The notes: generated by a model not told the origin, from the sequence alone. 64,000 bases of DNA from Corynebacterium lizhenjunii (GCF_011038655.2 NZ_CP064954.1:1736001-1800000); one strand, 5' to 3'. Positions 18,420-27,785 are shown, counted from the stretch's first letter. Translations and numbers: made by a program.

Positions 18420-19502
18420 GTGACTGATAAGCATGAAGGACGCAGGCTGCTTCGGATCGAGGCCAAAAACTCCGAGGTGCCCATCGAGCAAAAGCCCCGG
18501 TGGATCCGCAACCAGGTGCGCACCGGCCCCGGCTACGAAGACATCAAGAAGAAGGTACAAGGCGCCTCGCTGCACACCGTGTGCCAGGAAGCCGGCTGCC
18601 CCAACATCCACGAATGCTGGGAATCACGCGAAGCCACCTTCCTCATCGGCGGCGACCAATGCACCCGCCGCTGCGACTTCTGCGACATCAAAACGGGCAA
18701 GCCCGGCGCCCTCGACCGCGGGGAACCACAACGCGTGGCCGAAGAAGTCCGCAGCATGGAGCTAAACTACTCCACTATCACTGGTGTCACCCGCGATGAC
18801 CTTCCCGATGAAGGCGCTTGGCTCTACGCCGAAGTTGTGCGCAAGATTCACGAACTCAACCCCACCACCGGCGTAGAAAACCTCACCCCAGACTTCTCCG
18901 GCAAGCCCGACTTGCTGCAAGAGGTCTTCGAAGCCCGGCCGGAGGTCTTTGCCCACAACCTGGAGACGGTACCGCGCATTTTCAAGCGCATCCGCCCTGC
19001 GTTTCGCTACGAGCGTTCCCTGGACGTCATTCGCCAGGCCCACGACTTCGGCCTGATTACCAAGTCCAACCTAATCCTGGGCATGGGCGAGACAAAGGAA
19101 GAAATCGAAGAGGCGCTGCGCGACCTGCGCTCCGCCGGATGCGACATCATCACCATCACCCAGTACCTGCGCCCTGGGCCGCGGTTCCACCCCATCGAGC
19201 GGTGGGTACGCCCAGAAGAGTTTGTCGAACACTCCAACCTAGCCAAGGAACTCGGCTTCGGCGGAGTTATGTCTGGCCCGCTCGTGCGCTCTTCATACCG
19301 TGCTGGCCGCCTCTACGTCCAGGCGATGGAAGCTCGCGGCTTCGACCTGCCAGAAAACCTCAAACACCTGGCAGAGACCTCCGAGGGCGCCACTGCCCAG
19401 GAAGCCTCCACGCTGCTGCAAAAGTACGGTCCGTCCGAAGAAACGCCCGTCACCACGCGCATGGTCAAAGCACCCGCCGCGGTGGGCTCCACTATCCGCT
19501 AG
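18420..19502 (+). CDS. lipA: Lipoyl synthase (radical SAM)
   Basis: Inserts the two sulfur atoms into protein-bound octanoyl groups. The 360 residues carry both cluster motifs: the auxiliary-cluster cysteines in the N-terminal part ([13 protein letters not shown]) and the radical SAM CxxxCxxC in [10 protein letters not shown]. The C-terminal RSSYRA motif is present ([12 protein letters not shown]), whose serine ligates the auxiliary cluster. The GTG at 18420 is preceded by TAGGGT at leaderless spacing rather than by a ribosome site. The substrates made nearby are GcvH and the E2 protein. A strong terminator follows at 19545. Confidence 0.97.
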   Translation: MTDKHEGRRLLRIEAKNSEVPIEQKPRWIRNQVRTGPGYEDIKKKVQGASLHTVCQEAGCPNIHECWESREATFLIGGDQCTRRCDFCDIKTGKPGALDRGEPQRVAEEVRSMELNYSTITGVTRDDLPDEGAWLYAEVVRKIHELNPTTGVENLTPDFSGKPDLLQEVFEARPEVFAHNLETVPRIFKRIRPAFRYERSLDVIRQAHDFGLITKSNLILGMGETKEEIEEALRDLRSAGCDIITITQYLRPGPRFHPIERWVRPEEFVEHSNLAKELGFGGVMSGPLVRSSYRAGRLYVQAMEARGFDLPENLKHLAETSEGATAQEASTLLQKYGPSEETPVTTRMVKAPAAVGSTIR

Positions 19503-19544
19503 CGAGCACCCGGGCTCTCTAGCACGGACCGAGCTCGCTAAACC

Positions 19545-19576
19545 GGGGTCTCGCGCGCACGCGAGACCCCCTTTTT
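19545..19576 (+). terminator. Rho-independent terminator after lipA
   Basis: Perfect 10-bp stem GGGGTCTCGC / GCGAGACCCC, 6-base loop, then CTTTTT. Confidence 0.92.
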
Positions 19577-19609
19577 CGTTTTCCCACCTTTGCCTTTAAA
19601 GTAGGAGCC

Positions 19610-20395
19610 ATGGCACAAGCTGACGATAAAGCAGCCCTCAAAGCTGCGAAAAAGCAAGAACGCGCGGCAAAGCGCGCACAGCGCAAACAGACTCGCTCGC
19701 AGATGTGGCAAGTCTTCCAGATGCAGCGCAAGCAGGACAAAGCACTGGTGCCAATCATGCTGTTGGCCATCCTTGGCGTTGGCCTTGCCTTCTTCCTTCT
19801 TGGTTTGCTGTTTAACGGCCAGTGGTTCATGCTCATTGTCGGCCTTGGCTTCGGCTTTGTGCTGGCGATGTGGCTCTTTACCCGCCGCGTCGAACGAGAC
19901 ATGTACAAAAAGGTCGAAGACCAACCAGGCGTGGCAGGCTGGGCGCTCGAACAGCAGCTGCGCAACACAATGGGCATAGTGTGGTCTGTCAAGCCAGGCA
20001 TCGCCGCCACCCGCCAACAGGACCTGGTCCACCGCGTAATTGGCAATGCCGGCGTCGTACTCGTGGCTGAAGGCAACCGCAAGCGCTTGGCGCCGACGAT
20101 TGGGCAGTTGAAGAAGCGCATCGATAAATTGGCCGCCGGTGTGCCCGTCTACGAGGTCTACGTTGGCGACGGCGAAGACGAAGTGCCCGTGGCAAAGCTG
20201 CGCACCCACGTGATGAAGCTGCCGCGCAACTTCAACAAAGAGGAGACCTACGCGAACATCCGCAAGATTGAGGCCATGGACTCCATGCCTGGCATCATGC
20301 CCGGCATGCCCAAAGGTCCCGTGCCGCACCAGGCGCAAAACATGGCCGGCATGAACCGCCGCATGCGCCGTGCCGCTGAACGCAAGGGCCGCTAG
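19610..20395 (+). CDS. DUF4191 membrane protein
   Basis: A 261-residue conserved actinobacterial protein of unknown function. It opens with a basic helical stretch (KAAKKQERAAKRAQRKQTRSQ), followed by two hydrophobic segments at about residues 46-66 and 70-88 separated by a very short turn. A soluble domain of about 170 residues follows and ends in Met/Gly/Pro-rich sequence (PGIMPGMPKG). ATG at 19610 follows TAGGAG. It stands directly after lipA, its usual position in this genus, but is separated by the lipA terminator, so it has its own promoter or depends on read-through. Confidence 0.85.
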   Translation: MAQADDKAALKAAKKQERAAKRAQRKQTRSQMWQVFQMQRKQDKALVPIMLLAILGVGLAFFLLGLLFNGQWFMLIVGLGFGFVLAMWLFTRRVERDMYKKVEDQPGVAGWALEQQLRNTMGIVWSVKPGIAATRQQDLVHRVIGNAGVVLVAEGNRKRLAPTIGQLKKRIDKLAAGVPVYEVYVGDGEDEVPVAKLRTHVMKLPRNFNKEETYANIRKIEAMDSMPGIMPGMPKGPVPHQAQNMAGMNRRMRRAAERKGR

Positions 20396-20510
20396 TCTGT
20401 TTAAGGCGGTCACCCCTTGAAACCGCTCGCTCCTTAAGACCGCCGGGGTTATGTGGGTTTCTGGCTCTTGGCGGGCTCAGGCTACCGTGGCGGCACCGCT
20501 CCCACCCCAC

Positions 20511-20543
20511 CCGCAGTTCCCCACTTTTGGGACTGCGGTTTTC
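20511..20543 (+). terminator. Terminator downstream of the DUF4191 gene
   Basis: CCGCAGTTCCC pairs with GGGACTGCGG with one bulged T; the loop is about 7 bases and TTTTCTTG follows. It faces the 3' end of the HNH gene on the opposite strand. Confidence 0.75.
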
Positions 20544-20684
20544 TTGTGCTTCTTGCGCGTCAGCGGCCGCGGCCGCGCTTGTAGCCCCTCCGGCGGTCCA
20601 TTTCTGGTTGCCGTGGGGCTGTTGCGCTTCCTGGGCGCGGTTGAGCAGCGGCGCGTGTGGCTGCTCGCTGTGTGCGGGGGCGGG

Positions 20685-21911
20685 TTAGTTGGTGGGGCTG
20701 GTGGGTACCGGTGGCCCGCCACCGGGGCCTTGCCAAGCCACCCGGCCTTTAACGCGCACCATCCGCCCGCGACTTTGCGGGATCCCACCGGGAGGACTGT
20801 CCTCATTGACTCCATTGTGGTACTCGCACAACACCGCCAAATTCCTGATGTTCGTCTGCCCACCAGCAACCCACGGGGTCAGGTGGTGAATCTGGCACTT
20901 ATCAAACGCGACATTACAGTGCAGCCAATTACACCCCGGACCCTCAGCGGCTAACAAGGCACGCTGCTTATCAGAAGCAAAGCGCTCAAAGCGGTACAAG
21001 TCCAACGGACCATGCTCGCGGCTGACAAGGGCTATCATCCCACGGTCGAGAAAGACCCGCTGAAGCAGCTCTGCGCCACTCATGCGCACCCCGTTGGTCG
21101 CGCGCACGATAACATCAGCATCCGAAGGATTACCCTCCGCCACATAACCACCCGTGCCAGTATCAGAGCCGACATCAGCGCCGGGGAAGGCGTCAACACC
21201 GGCCGCATCTGTGGCGTTTGCATGGACGCTTCTAACAGCGCCAAGAGCGCCGGTGCTTTCGCTGGTGGCGCCAGCGCCTTCGTTGGCGGCGGTGCAGGCT
21301 GCGGCCTGGGCGCGCCCGTGCAAGGCGGCGAAGTCATCGAGTTGGACTACGACCTGGGCGTGGTAGTGGGTCTGGGACAGCCCGCCTTTGCCGCGGGTTA
21401 GGTCGAGGAAGCTCTGGTCGGGGCTGTTTTGGTCGATACTGTTAAAAACCTCTGTAAACTCCACGTCCCTACCAGTGATAGTCAGTGTGGCGTTGCCGTT
21501 GGCGTGCCGGGTCAAGGTGGCTTTAGGCTGCGGTTGGGCGCGTGGTTTACGCCAGGTGGCTAAGCGTTTCTTGGCTACCTTGTCAATCTTGGCCGAAGGG
21601 GTTGCGCAGAGTTCTTCGCGTAGCAGCCAGCTGCGCTGTTCGCGCTTGGTGGTGCCGACTTTAGCAACGTAGTCTTCGATCAGCATCAGCTCGAACAGGC
21701 CGTGGCCTTGGGTGCGGGCTGCGGTAATCGAGCGCCTGCGTCGTCCGGTAAAACTGGTGCCGGTGTAGTAGACGCCGTAGAGGTGCTCGATGTGGCTTGC
21801 TGCCTGCGGGGAGGCGCCGCGGGCAGCAAGGTCCGCAGCGCTGCACCCTGCGGCTAGCGCGAGGTGGTCTATCGCGGTGCCGTGTGCGGCAAGGAAAGTA
21901 TCGAGGTTCAT
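20685..21911 (-). CDS. HNH endonuclease domain protein
   Basis: A 408-residue protein with a C-terminal HNH nuclease domain. The metal site and catalytic His are visible in CNWLHCNVAFDKCQIHHLTPWVAGGQTNIRNLAVLCEYHNG (about residues 330-372), which holds the HH pair and the closing H. The N-terminal 150 residues are helical and basic. The central part (about 215-275) is Ala/Gly/Asp/Thr-rich and probably a linker. This layout matches the multicopy HNH proteins common in corynebacteria and mycobacteria, whose role is unknown; a selfish or defence function is possible. The ATG at 21911 has no clear ribosome site. Two DnaA-type boxes lie upstream. Confidence 0.82.
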   Translation of the reverse strand: MNLDTFLAAHGTAIDHLALAAGCSAADLAARGASPQAASHIEHLYGVYYTGTSFTGRRRRSITAARTQGHGLFELMLIEDYVAKVGTTKREQRSWLLREELCATPSAKIDKVAKKRLATWRKPRAQPQPKATLTRHANGNATLTITGRDVEFTEVFNSIDQNSPDQSFLDLTRGKGGLSQTHYHAQVVVQLDDFAALHGRAQAAACTAANEGAGATSESTGALGAVRSVHANATDAAGVDAFPGADVGSDTGTGGYVAEGNPSDADVIVRATNGVRMSGAELLQRVFLDRGMIALVSREHGPLDLYRFERFASDKQRALLAAEGPGCNWLHCNVAFDKCQIHHLTPWVAGGQTNIRNLAVLCEYHNGVNEDSPPGGIPQSRGRMVRVKGRVAWQGPGGGPPVPTSPTN

Positions 21912-21965
21912 GCCGCTTACGCTAAACGCGTGGTGTCAAGGCCCGCAAGGAGAGTTTTTCCTGCC

Positions 21966-21974
21966 TGTGGATAA
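21966..21974 (-). promoter_or_regulatory. DnaA-box-like 9-mer
   Basis: Reads TTATCCACA on the minus strand, the consensus DnaA box. A second copy in the same orientation is 52 bases away. Confidence 0.55.
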
Positions 21975-22017
21975 CTTAGCCTGGTTGCACACTAGAGTAG
22001 GCATTTCGTCACGGACC

Positions 22018-22026
22018 TGTGGATAA
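22018..22026 (-). promoter_or_regulatory. DnaA-box-like 9-mer, second copy
   Basis: Same TTATCCACA on the minus strand; the shared context CCTGTGGATAACT makes the two copies 13-base direct repeats. Confidence 0.55.
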
Positions 22027-22399
22027 CTCTCGCGCAGCAAGCCCAATAAATATAGAGCAAAATTCGTGACATAACGTCCCCATCAACGCTATTTCCCCGA
22101 TACTGCGGTCCTTCACTGTCACTGCGTTGGCGGCGCAGCAGCGCTATCGCGGTGCCATCGCGGGGTGGTATTTGGGGCTGCGGGGCGTTGCAATGGTGCT
22201 GTGGGCGGTGGCGGATGCCGTGCGGCAGCGGGCTATACCGCGTGGTGGCAATTGGGGCTGCGGGGCATTGGCGGACTATGGTCGCAGAAGTGCGAGAAAT
22301 GCCCTAGGTAAAAGATGCCGCAGGTGGAAAAGGCCGTAGATGAAACGGTCCGTGGGTGCAAAGGCCGTGGGTGAGTAAATGCTCAGGGTGAGGAGAGGG

Positions 22400-22413
22400 G
22401 GCATCGGCAAGCT
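22400..22413 (+). repeat. Dispersed 14-mer, exact copy 4 of 11
   Basis: Preceded by GGGG. On the minus strand it overlaps and follows the stop codon of the RDD gene. Confidence 0.9.
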
Positions 22414-22882
22414 AAGAATAAATAACCACAGTGCCGGTGCCGCGATCATGCATACCGCGGCCATCCATATCCACCATCGCAGCCGGGAAGATAAACGCCG
22501 TCAGCAGTGTGCGCGCCACAGCCCGCCACAGCCCCACACGCTCACCCGGGACATCCAGACGGGCCACCCCAATACCGCGCAGCGCCATGCCGGGAGTCCG
22601 CGCAAACAGCCACCCGCCGATAATGCCAATAAGCGCCCACACCACATACATCACCAAGGCAGGGCCACCGAAGACGTGCGTGACCTGGGTAATCAAGATT
22701 GCAATGGCATAAGCGAGCAGCCAGTCAATAGCCACAGCACCCGCCCGGCGCGACACCGGCGCCAAAGCCCCCGGCCCCCGCTCCGGCAGCCCCAGCTTTT
22801 CCCCAGGCCAACGGCCAGGAGCATCAAAGTCATTTTCCCCCGGAATAGTAGGTCCATCCAGCCAGGTCTTCTTATTAGCCAT
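22412..22882 (-). CDS. RDD family membrane protein
   Basis: A 156-residue membrane protein. The RDD signature is represented by SRRAGAVAIDWLLAY near residue 45, where the charged Arg and Asp lie in the first membrane segment. A second segment follows at about 68-90 and a third, weaker one near 125-145. The N-terminal 40 residues are cytosolic and proline-rich (TWLDGPTIPGENDFD). The family has been tied to ion transport in some bacteria, but no specific role can be stated. The ATG at 22882 lies just after TAGATT, suggesting a leaderless start. Lying between lipA and glnA is the usual place in this genus. The stop codon overlaps a dispersed 14-mer. Confidence 0.85.
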   Translation of the reverse strand: MANKKTWLDGPTIPGENDFDAPGRWPGEKLGLPERGPGALAPVSRRAGAVAIDWLLAYAIAILITQVTHVFGGPALVMYVVWALIGIIGGWLFARTPGMALRGIGVARLDVPGERVGLWRAVARTLLTAFIFPAAMVDMDGRGMHDRGTGTVVIYS

Positions 22883-23065
22883 GGGCACTAATCTACGTGG
22901 CACAGGCAGCGAAGAGAAATAGATACGCGGGTGATTCACACCCCTCGTTGCGCCCATACTGGAAGGCTGCACTAGACTATAGCCCGTTAGGAATCCCTAG
23001 TCCGCCTAACCGAGCGCAGTTAAGGCGCCGGGCCCACAAGCCCGGAACAATGTGAGGAGACATAC

Positions 23066-24499
23066 ATGGCCTTCCAATCCATCACGGACATCGTGGCGTT
23101 TATCGAGAAAGAAGACGTAAAATTCGTCGACATCCGGTTTACCGATGTCCCCGGCGCTGAACACCACTTCAGCATCCCGGCCAGCGAGTTCACAGAAGAG
23201 ACCGCCGCCGAAGGTCTAGCCTTCGACGGATCCTCCATCCGTGGCTTTACCACCATCGACGAGTCTGACATGACGCTGCTGCCGGACCCCGCCACCGCGC
23301 ACATCGATCCCTTCCGGTCCGCGAAGACACTCAACATCAAGTTCTTCGTCCACGACCCGTTTACCCACGAGCCCTTTACCCGCGACCCGCGCAACATCGC
23401 CCGCAAAGCCGAAGAATACCTGGCATCCACCGGCATCGCAGACACTTGCAACTTTGGCGCCGAAGCCGAGTTCTACCTCTTCGACTCCGTACGTTATTCC
23501 ACCGACGTGGAGCACGCCTTTTACGAAGTAGACAGCGACGAAGGCTGGTGGAACCGCGGACAAGATAGCAACTTCGATGGCTCCCCCAACACCGGGTTCA
23601 AAACCCGCATCAAGGGCGGCTACTTCCCCACCGCACCTGTGGACAAGCACGGCGAAGTCCGCGACGCCATGGTAGCCAACCTGCAGAAGGTCGGCTTCCA
23701 GGTTGAGCGCTTCCACCACGAAGTCGGCGGCGCACAAAACGAAATCAACTACCGCTTCAACTCCATGCTGCACGCGGCCGATGATATTCAGACCTTCAAG
23801 TACATCATCAAGAACACCGCCCTGCAGTTTGGGAAGTCCGCCACCTTCATGCCCAAGCCGCTAGCCGGCGACAACGGCTCCGGCATGCACGCCCACATGT
23901 CCCTGTGGAAAGACGGCGCCCCCTTGTTCTACGACGAAGCCGGCTACGGCGGGCTGTCCGACATCGCCCGCTACTACATTGGCGGCATCTTGCACCACGC
24001 GGGTGCTGTACTGGCCTTTACCAACCCCACACTGAACTCCTACCACCGCCTAGTCCCGGGCTTTGAAGCGCCCATCAACCTGGTTTACTCCCAGCGCAAC
24101 CGCTCCGCGGCCATCCGCATCCCGATCACAGGTGCCAACGCGAAGGCAAAGCGCATCGAGTTCCGCGCCCCGGACCCCTCCGGCAACCCCTACTTCGGCT
24201 TCGCAGCCATGATGATGGCCGGCCTAGACGGCATCAAGAACCGCATTGAGCCGCATGCCCCGGTGGACAAGGACCTCTACGAACTGCCCCCGGCAGAAGC
24301 CGCGTCTATCCCGCAGGCCCCCACCACCCTCGAGGCCTCCCTGGAAGCCCTGCGTGGCGACACCGACTTCCTCACCGAAGGCGACGTGTTCACCGAGGAC
24401 CTCATCGACACCTACATCCAGTACAAGTACGACAAGGAAATCACCCCGAACCGCATGCGGCCCACCCCGCAGGAGTTCGAGATGTACTACGACTGCTAA
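23066..24499 (+). CDS. glnA: Glutamine synthetase type I
   Basis: Assimilates ammonia by ATP-dependent amidation of glutamate. The 477 residues show the beta-grasp N-terminus ([13 protein letters not shown]), the latch FDGSSIRGF, and the ATP-binding [12 protein letters not shown] near 270. Tyr405, in [10 protein letters not shown], is the adenylylation site, so the enzyme should be switched off by the adenylyltransferase encoded at 28.7-31.9 kb. ATG at 23066 follows GAGGAG. In C. glutamicum glnA is repressed by AmtR; I could not identify an AmtR operator in the 183-base upstream gap, though a TAGACTATAG stretch there is a plausible -10 region. A terminator follows. Confidence 0.97.
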   Translation: MAFQSITDIVAFIEKEDVKFVDIRFTDVPGAEHHFSIPASEFTEETAAEGLAFDGSSIRGFTTIDESDMTLLPDPATAHIDPFRSAKTLNIKFFVHDPFTHEPFTRDPRNIARKAEEYLASTGIADTCNFGAEAEFYLFDSVRYSTDVEHAFYEVDSDEGWWNRGQDSNFDGSPNTGFKTRIKGGYFPTAPVDKHGEVRDAMVANLQKVGFQVERFHHEVGGAQNEINYRFNSMLHAADDIQTFKYIIKNTALQFGKSATFMPKPLAGDNGSGMHAHMSLWKDGAPLFYDEAGYGGLSDIARYYIGGILHHAGAVLAFTNPTLNSYHRLVPGFEAPINLVYSQRNRSAAIRIPITGANAKAKRIEFRAPDPSGNPYFGFAAMMMAGLDGIKNRIEPHAPVDKDLYELPPAEAASIPQAPTTLEASLEALRGDTDFLTEGDVFTEDLIDTYIQYKYDKEITPNRMRPTPQEFEMYYDC

Positions 24500-24530
24500 A
24501 GCACCAATTATTCTGGTCCGCCATGCGGAA

Positions 24531-24553
24531 ACCCGGGCTCCGGCCCGGGTTTT
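24531..24553 (+). terminator. Rho-independent terminator after glnA
   Basis: ACCCGGGC / GCCCGGGT with a TCCG loop, followed by TTTCG, 31 bases after the stop. Confidence 0.8.
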
Positions 24554-24711
24554 CGCCTCTATGCGGGCTTAGTTGCTTCCGGGGTTCATCCGGCGTGGCC
24601 ATGTGGAGCGCGACAGAGCTAAGTCTCGCGGAAAGGCCCGGCCTCTGCAGAAAAGGCGTAGTTGTGCGAAGCCCGGAACGGTGTGGCGGGTGCGCAAGGG
24701 CTGTGTGAGTG

Positions 24712-25638
24712 CTAAGCGCCGCGGGCGCGCAGCAACGCGTGGACCAGGTCCAAAGTGGGGGTGCCCACGGCAGACATGCGGCGGATAGCCCCAAGCTGGG
24801 CATCAAGCTCGTTGGGGAGGCCCGCGGCGATGTCGCGGTGCATGGAGCTGGTGGCCTCGGCATATTGGGTGTCACAAAACTCCAGCGTCGCGTCGACCAC
24901 GTTTGCGGGCAGCGCCACACCGCGACTGTGAGCAGCAGCCTCTACCTCTGTCATCATCGTGCGCAGCGCGAATCGCAGCTGCGTGCGCAGATAGCCCATC
25001 GGCTGGTTCGCCAGCGCCCCCAGGGCACCAGCCACAGCCACGAACATGGCCTTTGACCACACATCAACCATGATGTCGCGCTCACTGCCGTAATTGTCGC
25101 ACTCTACGCCACCAGCGCGTAGGGCCTGCGCCAACTGCTCAGCTGCCGCCAGCGTGTGAGGGCTAGGCTCAGTCCCAGGCAACGGGCCGAAGTTAAACGA
25201 CAACGGCCCCGGATTAAGGCGAATCTCGGCCGGGCCCAGTCGGGTAAGGTAGGCCCGAATCACGCCAGCCAGCACGCGCTGCGCGCCTAGAAGCTCGGCC
25301 GCCGCATAATGTGTCTCCACTGAATTGTGTGTGATGACCACCGGGGTAGTGGAGGGCAACAAGTCCACATCGCCAAAGGGTGGATGTCCGGGAAGCGCTT
25401 TGGTCGCCACAATCGCCACGTCCACCCCACCTAAAAGGTCCACCAACGCGGGAGAGGAGGTGGTGGCGAGGGCGGCAACGGTGCGGGTGCCGGTGGCATC
25501 GGCAAGCTGTAGCCCCCTGGTATGCAGGGCCTCCAGGGTGGCGCCACGGGCGACGAAACCGACCTGATGTCCCGCTGATTGCAGCGCCCCGCCGTAGTAA
25601 CCGCCCACGGCGCCTGCGCCCAAAATCACAATTTTCAT
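24712..25638 (-). CDS. panE: 2-dehydropantoate 2-reductase family protein
   Basis: NADPH-dependent reductase of the ketopantoate family, the step giving pantoate for coenzyme A. The 308 residues begin with the Rossmann motif ILGAGAVGGYYG. ITHNSVETHYAAAELLG near 105 and KAMFVAVAGALGALANQPMG near 190 match the substrate domain, including the conserved lysine. I chose the ATG at 25638; an in-frame GTG at 25644 is an alternative. It is the last gene of the thrC - small ORF - Nudix - panE series, 9 bases after the Nudix stop. In C. glutamicum IlvC can also do this reaction, so the exact substrate is inferred. An exact dispersed 14-mer (25495-25508) encodes QLADA. Confidence 0.83.
   Translation of the reverse strand: MKIVILGAGAVGGYYGGALQSAGHQVGFVARGATLEALHTRGLQLADATGTRTVAALATTSSPALVDLLGGVDVAIVATKALPGHPPFGDVDLLPSTTPVVITHNSVETHYAAAELLGAQRVLAGVIRAYLTRLGPAEIRLNPGPLSFNFGPLPGTEPSPHTLAAAEQLAQALRAGGVECDNYGSERDIMVDVWSKAMFVAVAGALGALANQPMGYLRTQLRFALRTMMTEVEAAAHSRGVALPANVVDATLEFCDTQYAEATSSMHRDIAAGLPNELDAQLGAIRRMSAVGTPTLDLVHALLRARGA
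25495..25508 (+). repeat. Dispersed 14-mer, exact copy 5 of 11
   Basis: Inside panE, which is on the minus strand; read there as Q-L-A-D-A. Confidence 0.9.
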
Positions 25639-25647
25639 ACGCACATA

Positions 25648-26181
25648 CTAACGCCTGCGCTTAGCAAACCCCACCCGTGGTTGAAATCCGGCGGGGTGTT
25701 TGAGCTGCGCGACGGCATCTGCAATCATCAGCCGATGCGCCGCGCCCACCGACTGCGGCAGCTGTGCCACGGAGAACCACGCAACTTCCGTGTTCTCAGA
25801 GTCGCCCAGGGTCGGGGTGGCGTCGGCAGGCACCGAGCACCGCAACGCGGTGTCCATAAAAATGCACTGGTCCCCGTTGGGGTACTCCACCGGCCCCATC
25901 TGCCCGACGCCCAGCAGCGCCTCCACGCGGGCTTCCAGCCCCACCTCCTCGCGTACCTCTCGAACGGCGGTGTGGCTGGGCTCTTCCCCCGGCTCGCAAA
26001 TCCCGCAAATTGGCGCCCACGCACCCGTATCCGCGCGGCGGGCCAGCAGCACCGTGGGGACCTCAAAAATAGACGCGCCAGCGGGGACGTCGCGGACAAT
26101 AATGGCGGTGGCGCCGGGCAGGAACAGCTGCGCGTGGCCAATGTGCTCACGCAGCGCCAGGATGTAGTCGGGGGTGGCCAT
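25648..26181 (-). CDS. Nudix hydrolase
   Basis: A 177-residue hydrolase of nucleoside-diphosphate-linked compounds. The Nudix box is clear: G-I-C-E-P-G-E-E-P followed by REVREEVGLEA, near residues 58-80, with the two catalytic glutamates in REEVG. The flanking strands (WAPICGICEPG, MDTALRC) match the family core. The substrate is not predictable; relatives act on NADH, ADP-ribose or oxidised nucleotides. ATG at 26181 follows the stop of the preceding 50-codon gene by 2 bases, and panE begins 9 bases after its own stop, so translation within the operon is probably coupled. Confidence 0.88.
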   Translation of the reverse strand: MATPDYILALREHIGHAQLFLPGATAIIVRDVPAGASIFEVPTVLLARRADTGAWAPICGICEPGEEPSHTAVREVREEVGLEARVEALLGVGQMGPVEYPNGDQCIFMDTALRCSVPADATPTLGDSENTEVAWFSVAQLPQSVGAAHRLMIADAVAQLKHPAGFQPRVGFAKRRR

Positions 26182-26183
26182 GG

Positions 26184-26336
26184 CTAGTCCTGTTGGCCAG
26201 AATCTTCCGATGCCGCACCTTCCGATGCCACCTCTGCCGCCGCGTCCGTGTCCCGCTTGCGCTGCAAATCCTGGAAAAACTTCTCCGGGTCAAATTCGGT
26301 GAAGTACTCTGGGCCGGCGAATTGCTCCTGAGCCAT
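26184..26336 (-). CDS. Small 50-residue acidic protein in the thrC operon
   Basis: ATG at 26336 lies 3 bases after the thrC stop, with GGAGGT in the thrC end as ribosome site. The frame ends TAG 2 bases before the Nudix ATG. The protein starts MAQEQFAGPEYFTEFDPE, then KFFQDLQRKRDTDAA, and ends in an Ala/Ser/Glu tail (VASEGAASEDSGQQD) whose DNA holds two GGCATCGGAAG-like copies, one base from the dispersed motif. No membrane segment or catalytic motif. Exact packing between two genes and a good ribosome site support real translation; I do not recognise a family. Confidence 0.7.
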   Translation of the reverse strand: MAQEQFAGPEYFTEFDPEKFFQDLQRKRDTDAAAEVASEGAASEDSGQQD

Positions 26337-26339
26337 GTG

Positions 26340-27785
26340 CTAGACCTCCGTGGTGTCGATGGAACGAGTGATGAAGTCCTTGACTGCCGCTACGTCATTG
26401 GGCAGGTCGGTAACGTGGCGCGGGGCGTCCATGATTCCCGCAAAGCGTTCTGGAATAGCCGGGGCTTCGCCTAGGGCTTCTGCGATGGTGTCTGCGAACT
26501 TCACTGGCAGGGCCGTTTCCAGGCACACGATTGGGGTGCGGACACCATCGGCAGCCTGGGCGTCACGTGCGGCCTTGATACCATCGGCGGTGTGCGGATC
26601 CACCAGGTAGCCGTAGCGTTGCTGGACATCCCGAATGGTCTCCAAGCGGTCGGCGTGCGTGGAGCGCGCCGAGGTGAAGCCAAATTCTTCACGCGCGCGG
26701 GCCAGGTCAGCTGCCTCAATCACAAAACCACCTTCCTTGACCTTCGCGCCAAAGAGATCCGCGGTACGCTCGGCGTCGCGGCCTACCAGGTCGAAGATGA
26801 AGCGCTCGAAGTTGGAAGCGCGCGAGATGTCCATGGACGGCGAGGACGTCGCCAGGGTCTGCTCCGCGGGGCGCGGGCGGTAGTTGCCGGTGCGGAAGAA
26901 CTCATCCAGGACGTCATTCTCATTGGTTGCCACGATGAGTCGGTCGATCGGCACGCCCATCTGCCGGGCAATGTGGCCAGCGCAGATGTCGCCGAAGTTG
27001 CCCGTGGGCACAGAGAAAGAAACCTGCTGTTCATTGGACGTGGTCACCTTGAGCCAGCAATTGACGTAATAGATCACCTGGGCCATCAGGCGCGCCCAGT
27101 TGATGGAATTAACGGCGCCGATGCGGTAGCGGGACTTAAAGGCGGCATCGGCAGACACTGCCTTGACCACGTCCTGGCAATCATCAAACACACCATCCAG
27201 GGCGATGTTGAAGATGTTCGGATCGTCTAGACCAAACATTTGCGCCTGTTGGAAGGGGGTCATCCGCCCCGCGGGGGTGAGCATAAACACCCGCACCCCA
27301 GCGCGCCCGCGCATGGCGTATTCCGCAGAAGAGCCGGTATCTCCGGACGTTGCGCCCAAAATGTTGAGAGTTTCGCCGCGGCGGGCGAGTTCATATTCAA
27401 ACAGCTCACCCAGCAGCTGCATAGCCATGTCCTTAAAGGCGGCGGTGGGACCTTCAGAGAGGTGCCCCACGTAGAGGCCATCGCCCAGTTCGGTTACCGG
27501 CACAATCTCTGGGGAGGCAAAGTTCTGGGTGTTATAAGCGCGGGCAGCGATGTCACGCAGGTCCTGGGCGGGGATGTCATCAACAAAAAGCGCCAGCACT
27601 TCCCCCGCCAGTGCAGCGTAGCCGTCTTGGTCCAAGATGGTGCGCCAGCGGCTCAACGTGGCCCCATCTACCTGGGGGTAGTGTTGCGGCAGGTAGAGCC
27701 CGCCATCGGGGGCGAGCCCGCCTAGAAGAATGTCCGTAAAGGTCGCGGGGGTGGCGTTTGGGGTGCGCGTTGAGATATATTCCAC
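26340..27785 (-). CDS. thrC: Threonine synthase
   Basis: PLP enzyme converting O-phosphohomoserine to threonine. The N-terminal YISTR and GGLAPDGGLYLP are hallmarks of the long bacterial form. PTAAFKDMAMQLLGELFEYEL near residue 110 carries the PLP lysine, and GATSGDTGSSAEYAMRG follows. I chose the GTG at 27785 because AAGG lies about 8 bases upstream and the resulting 481 residues equal the length I recall for the C. glutamicum enzyme; a GTG three codons earlier (27794) is possible. It heads an operon with a small ORF, a Nudix gene and panE. No leader peptide is evident in the short upstream gap. Confidence 0.96.
   Translation of the reverse strand: MEYISTRTPNATPATFTDILLGGLAPDGGLYLPQHYPQVDGATLSRWRTILDQDGYAALAGEVLALFVDDIPAQDLRDIAARAYNTQNFASPEIVPVTELGDGLYVGHLSEGPTAAFKDMAMQLLGELFEYELARRGETLNILGATSGDTGSSAEYAMRGRAGVRVFMLTPAGRMTPFQQAQMFGLDDPNIFNIALDGVFDDCQDVVKAVSADAAFKSRYRIGAVNSINWARLMAQVIYYVNCWLKVTTSNEQQVSFSVPTGNFGDICAGHIARQMGVPIDRLIVATNENDVLDEFFRTGNYRPRPAEQTLATSSPSMDISRASNFERFIFDLVGRDAERTADLFGAKVKEGGFVIEAADLARAREEFGFTSARSTHADRLETIRDVQQRYGYLVDPHTADGIKAARDAQAADGVRTPIVCLETALPVKFADTIAEALGEAPAIPERFAGIMDAPRHVTDLPNDVAAVKDFITRSIDTTEV

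Larger units (their letters stand above)
21912..22411. other. Intergenic region with two DnaA-type boxes and short direct repeats
   Basis: 500 bases upstream of the HNH gene and downstream of the RDD gene (both on the minus strand). It has two TGTGGATAA boxes (21966, 22018), a direct repeat of TTGGGGCTGCGGGGC (about 22174 and 22254), and AT-rich sequence near 22045-22075 within an otherwise GC-rich stretch. No credible gene. Confidence 0.5.
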
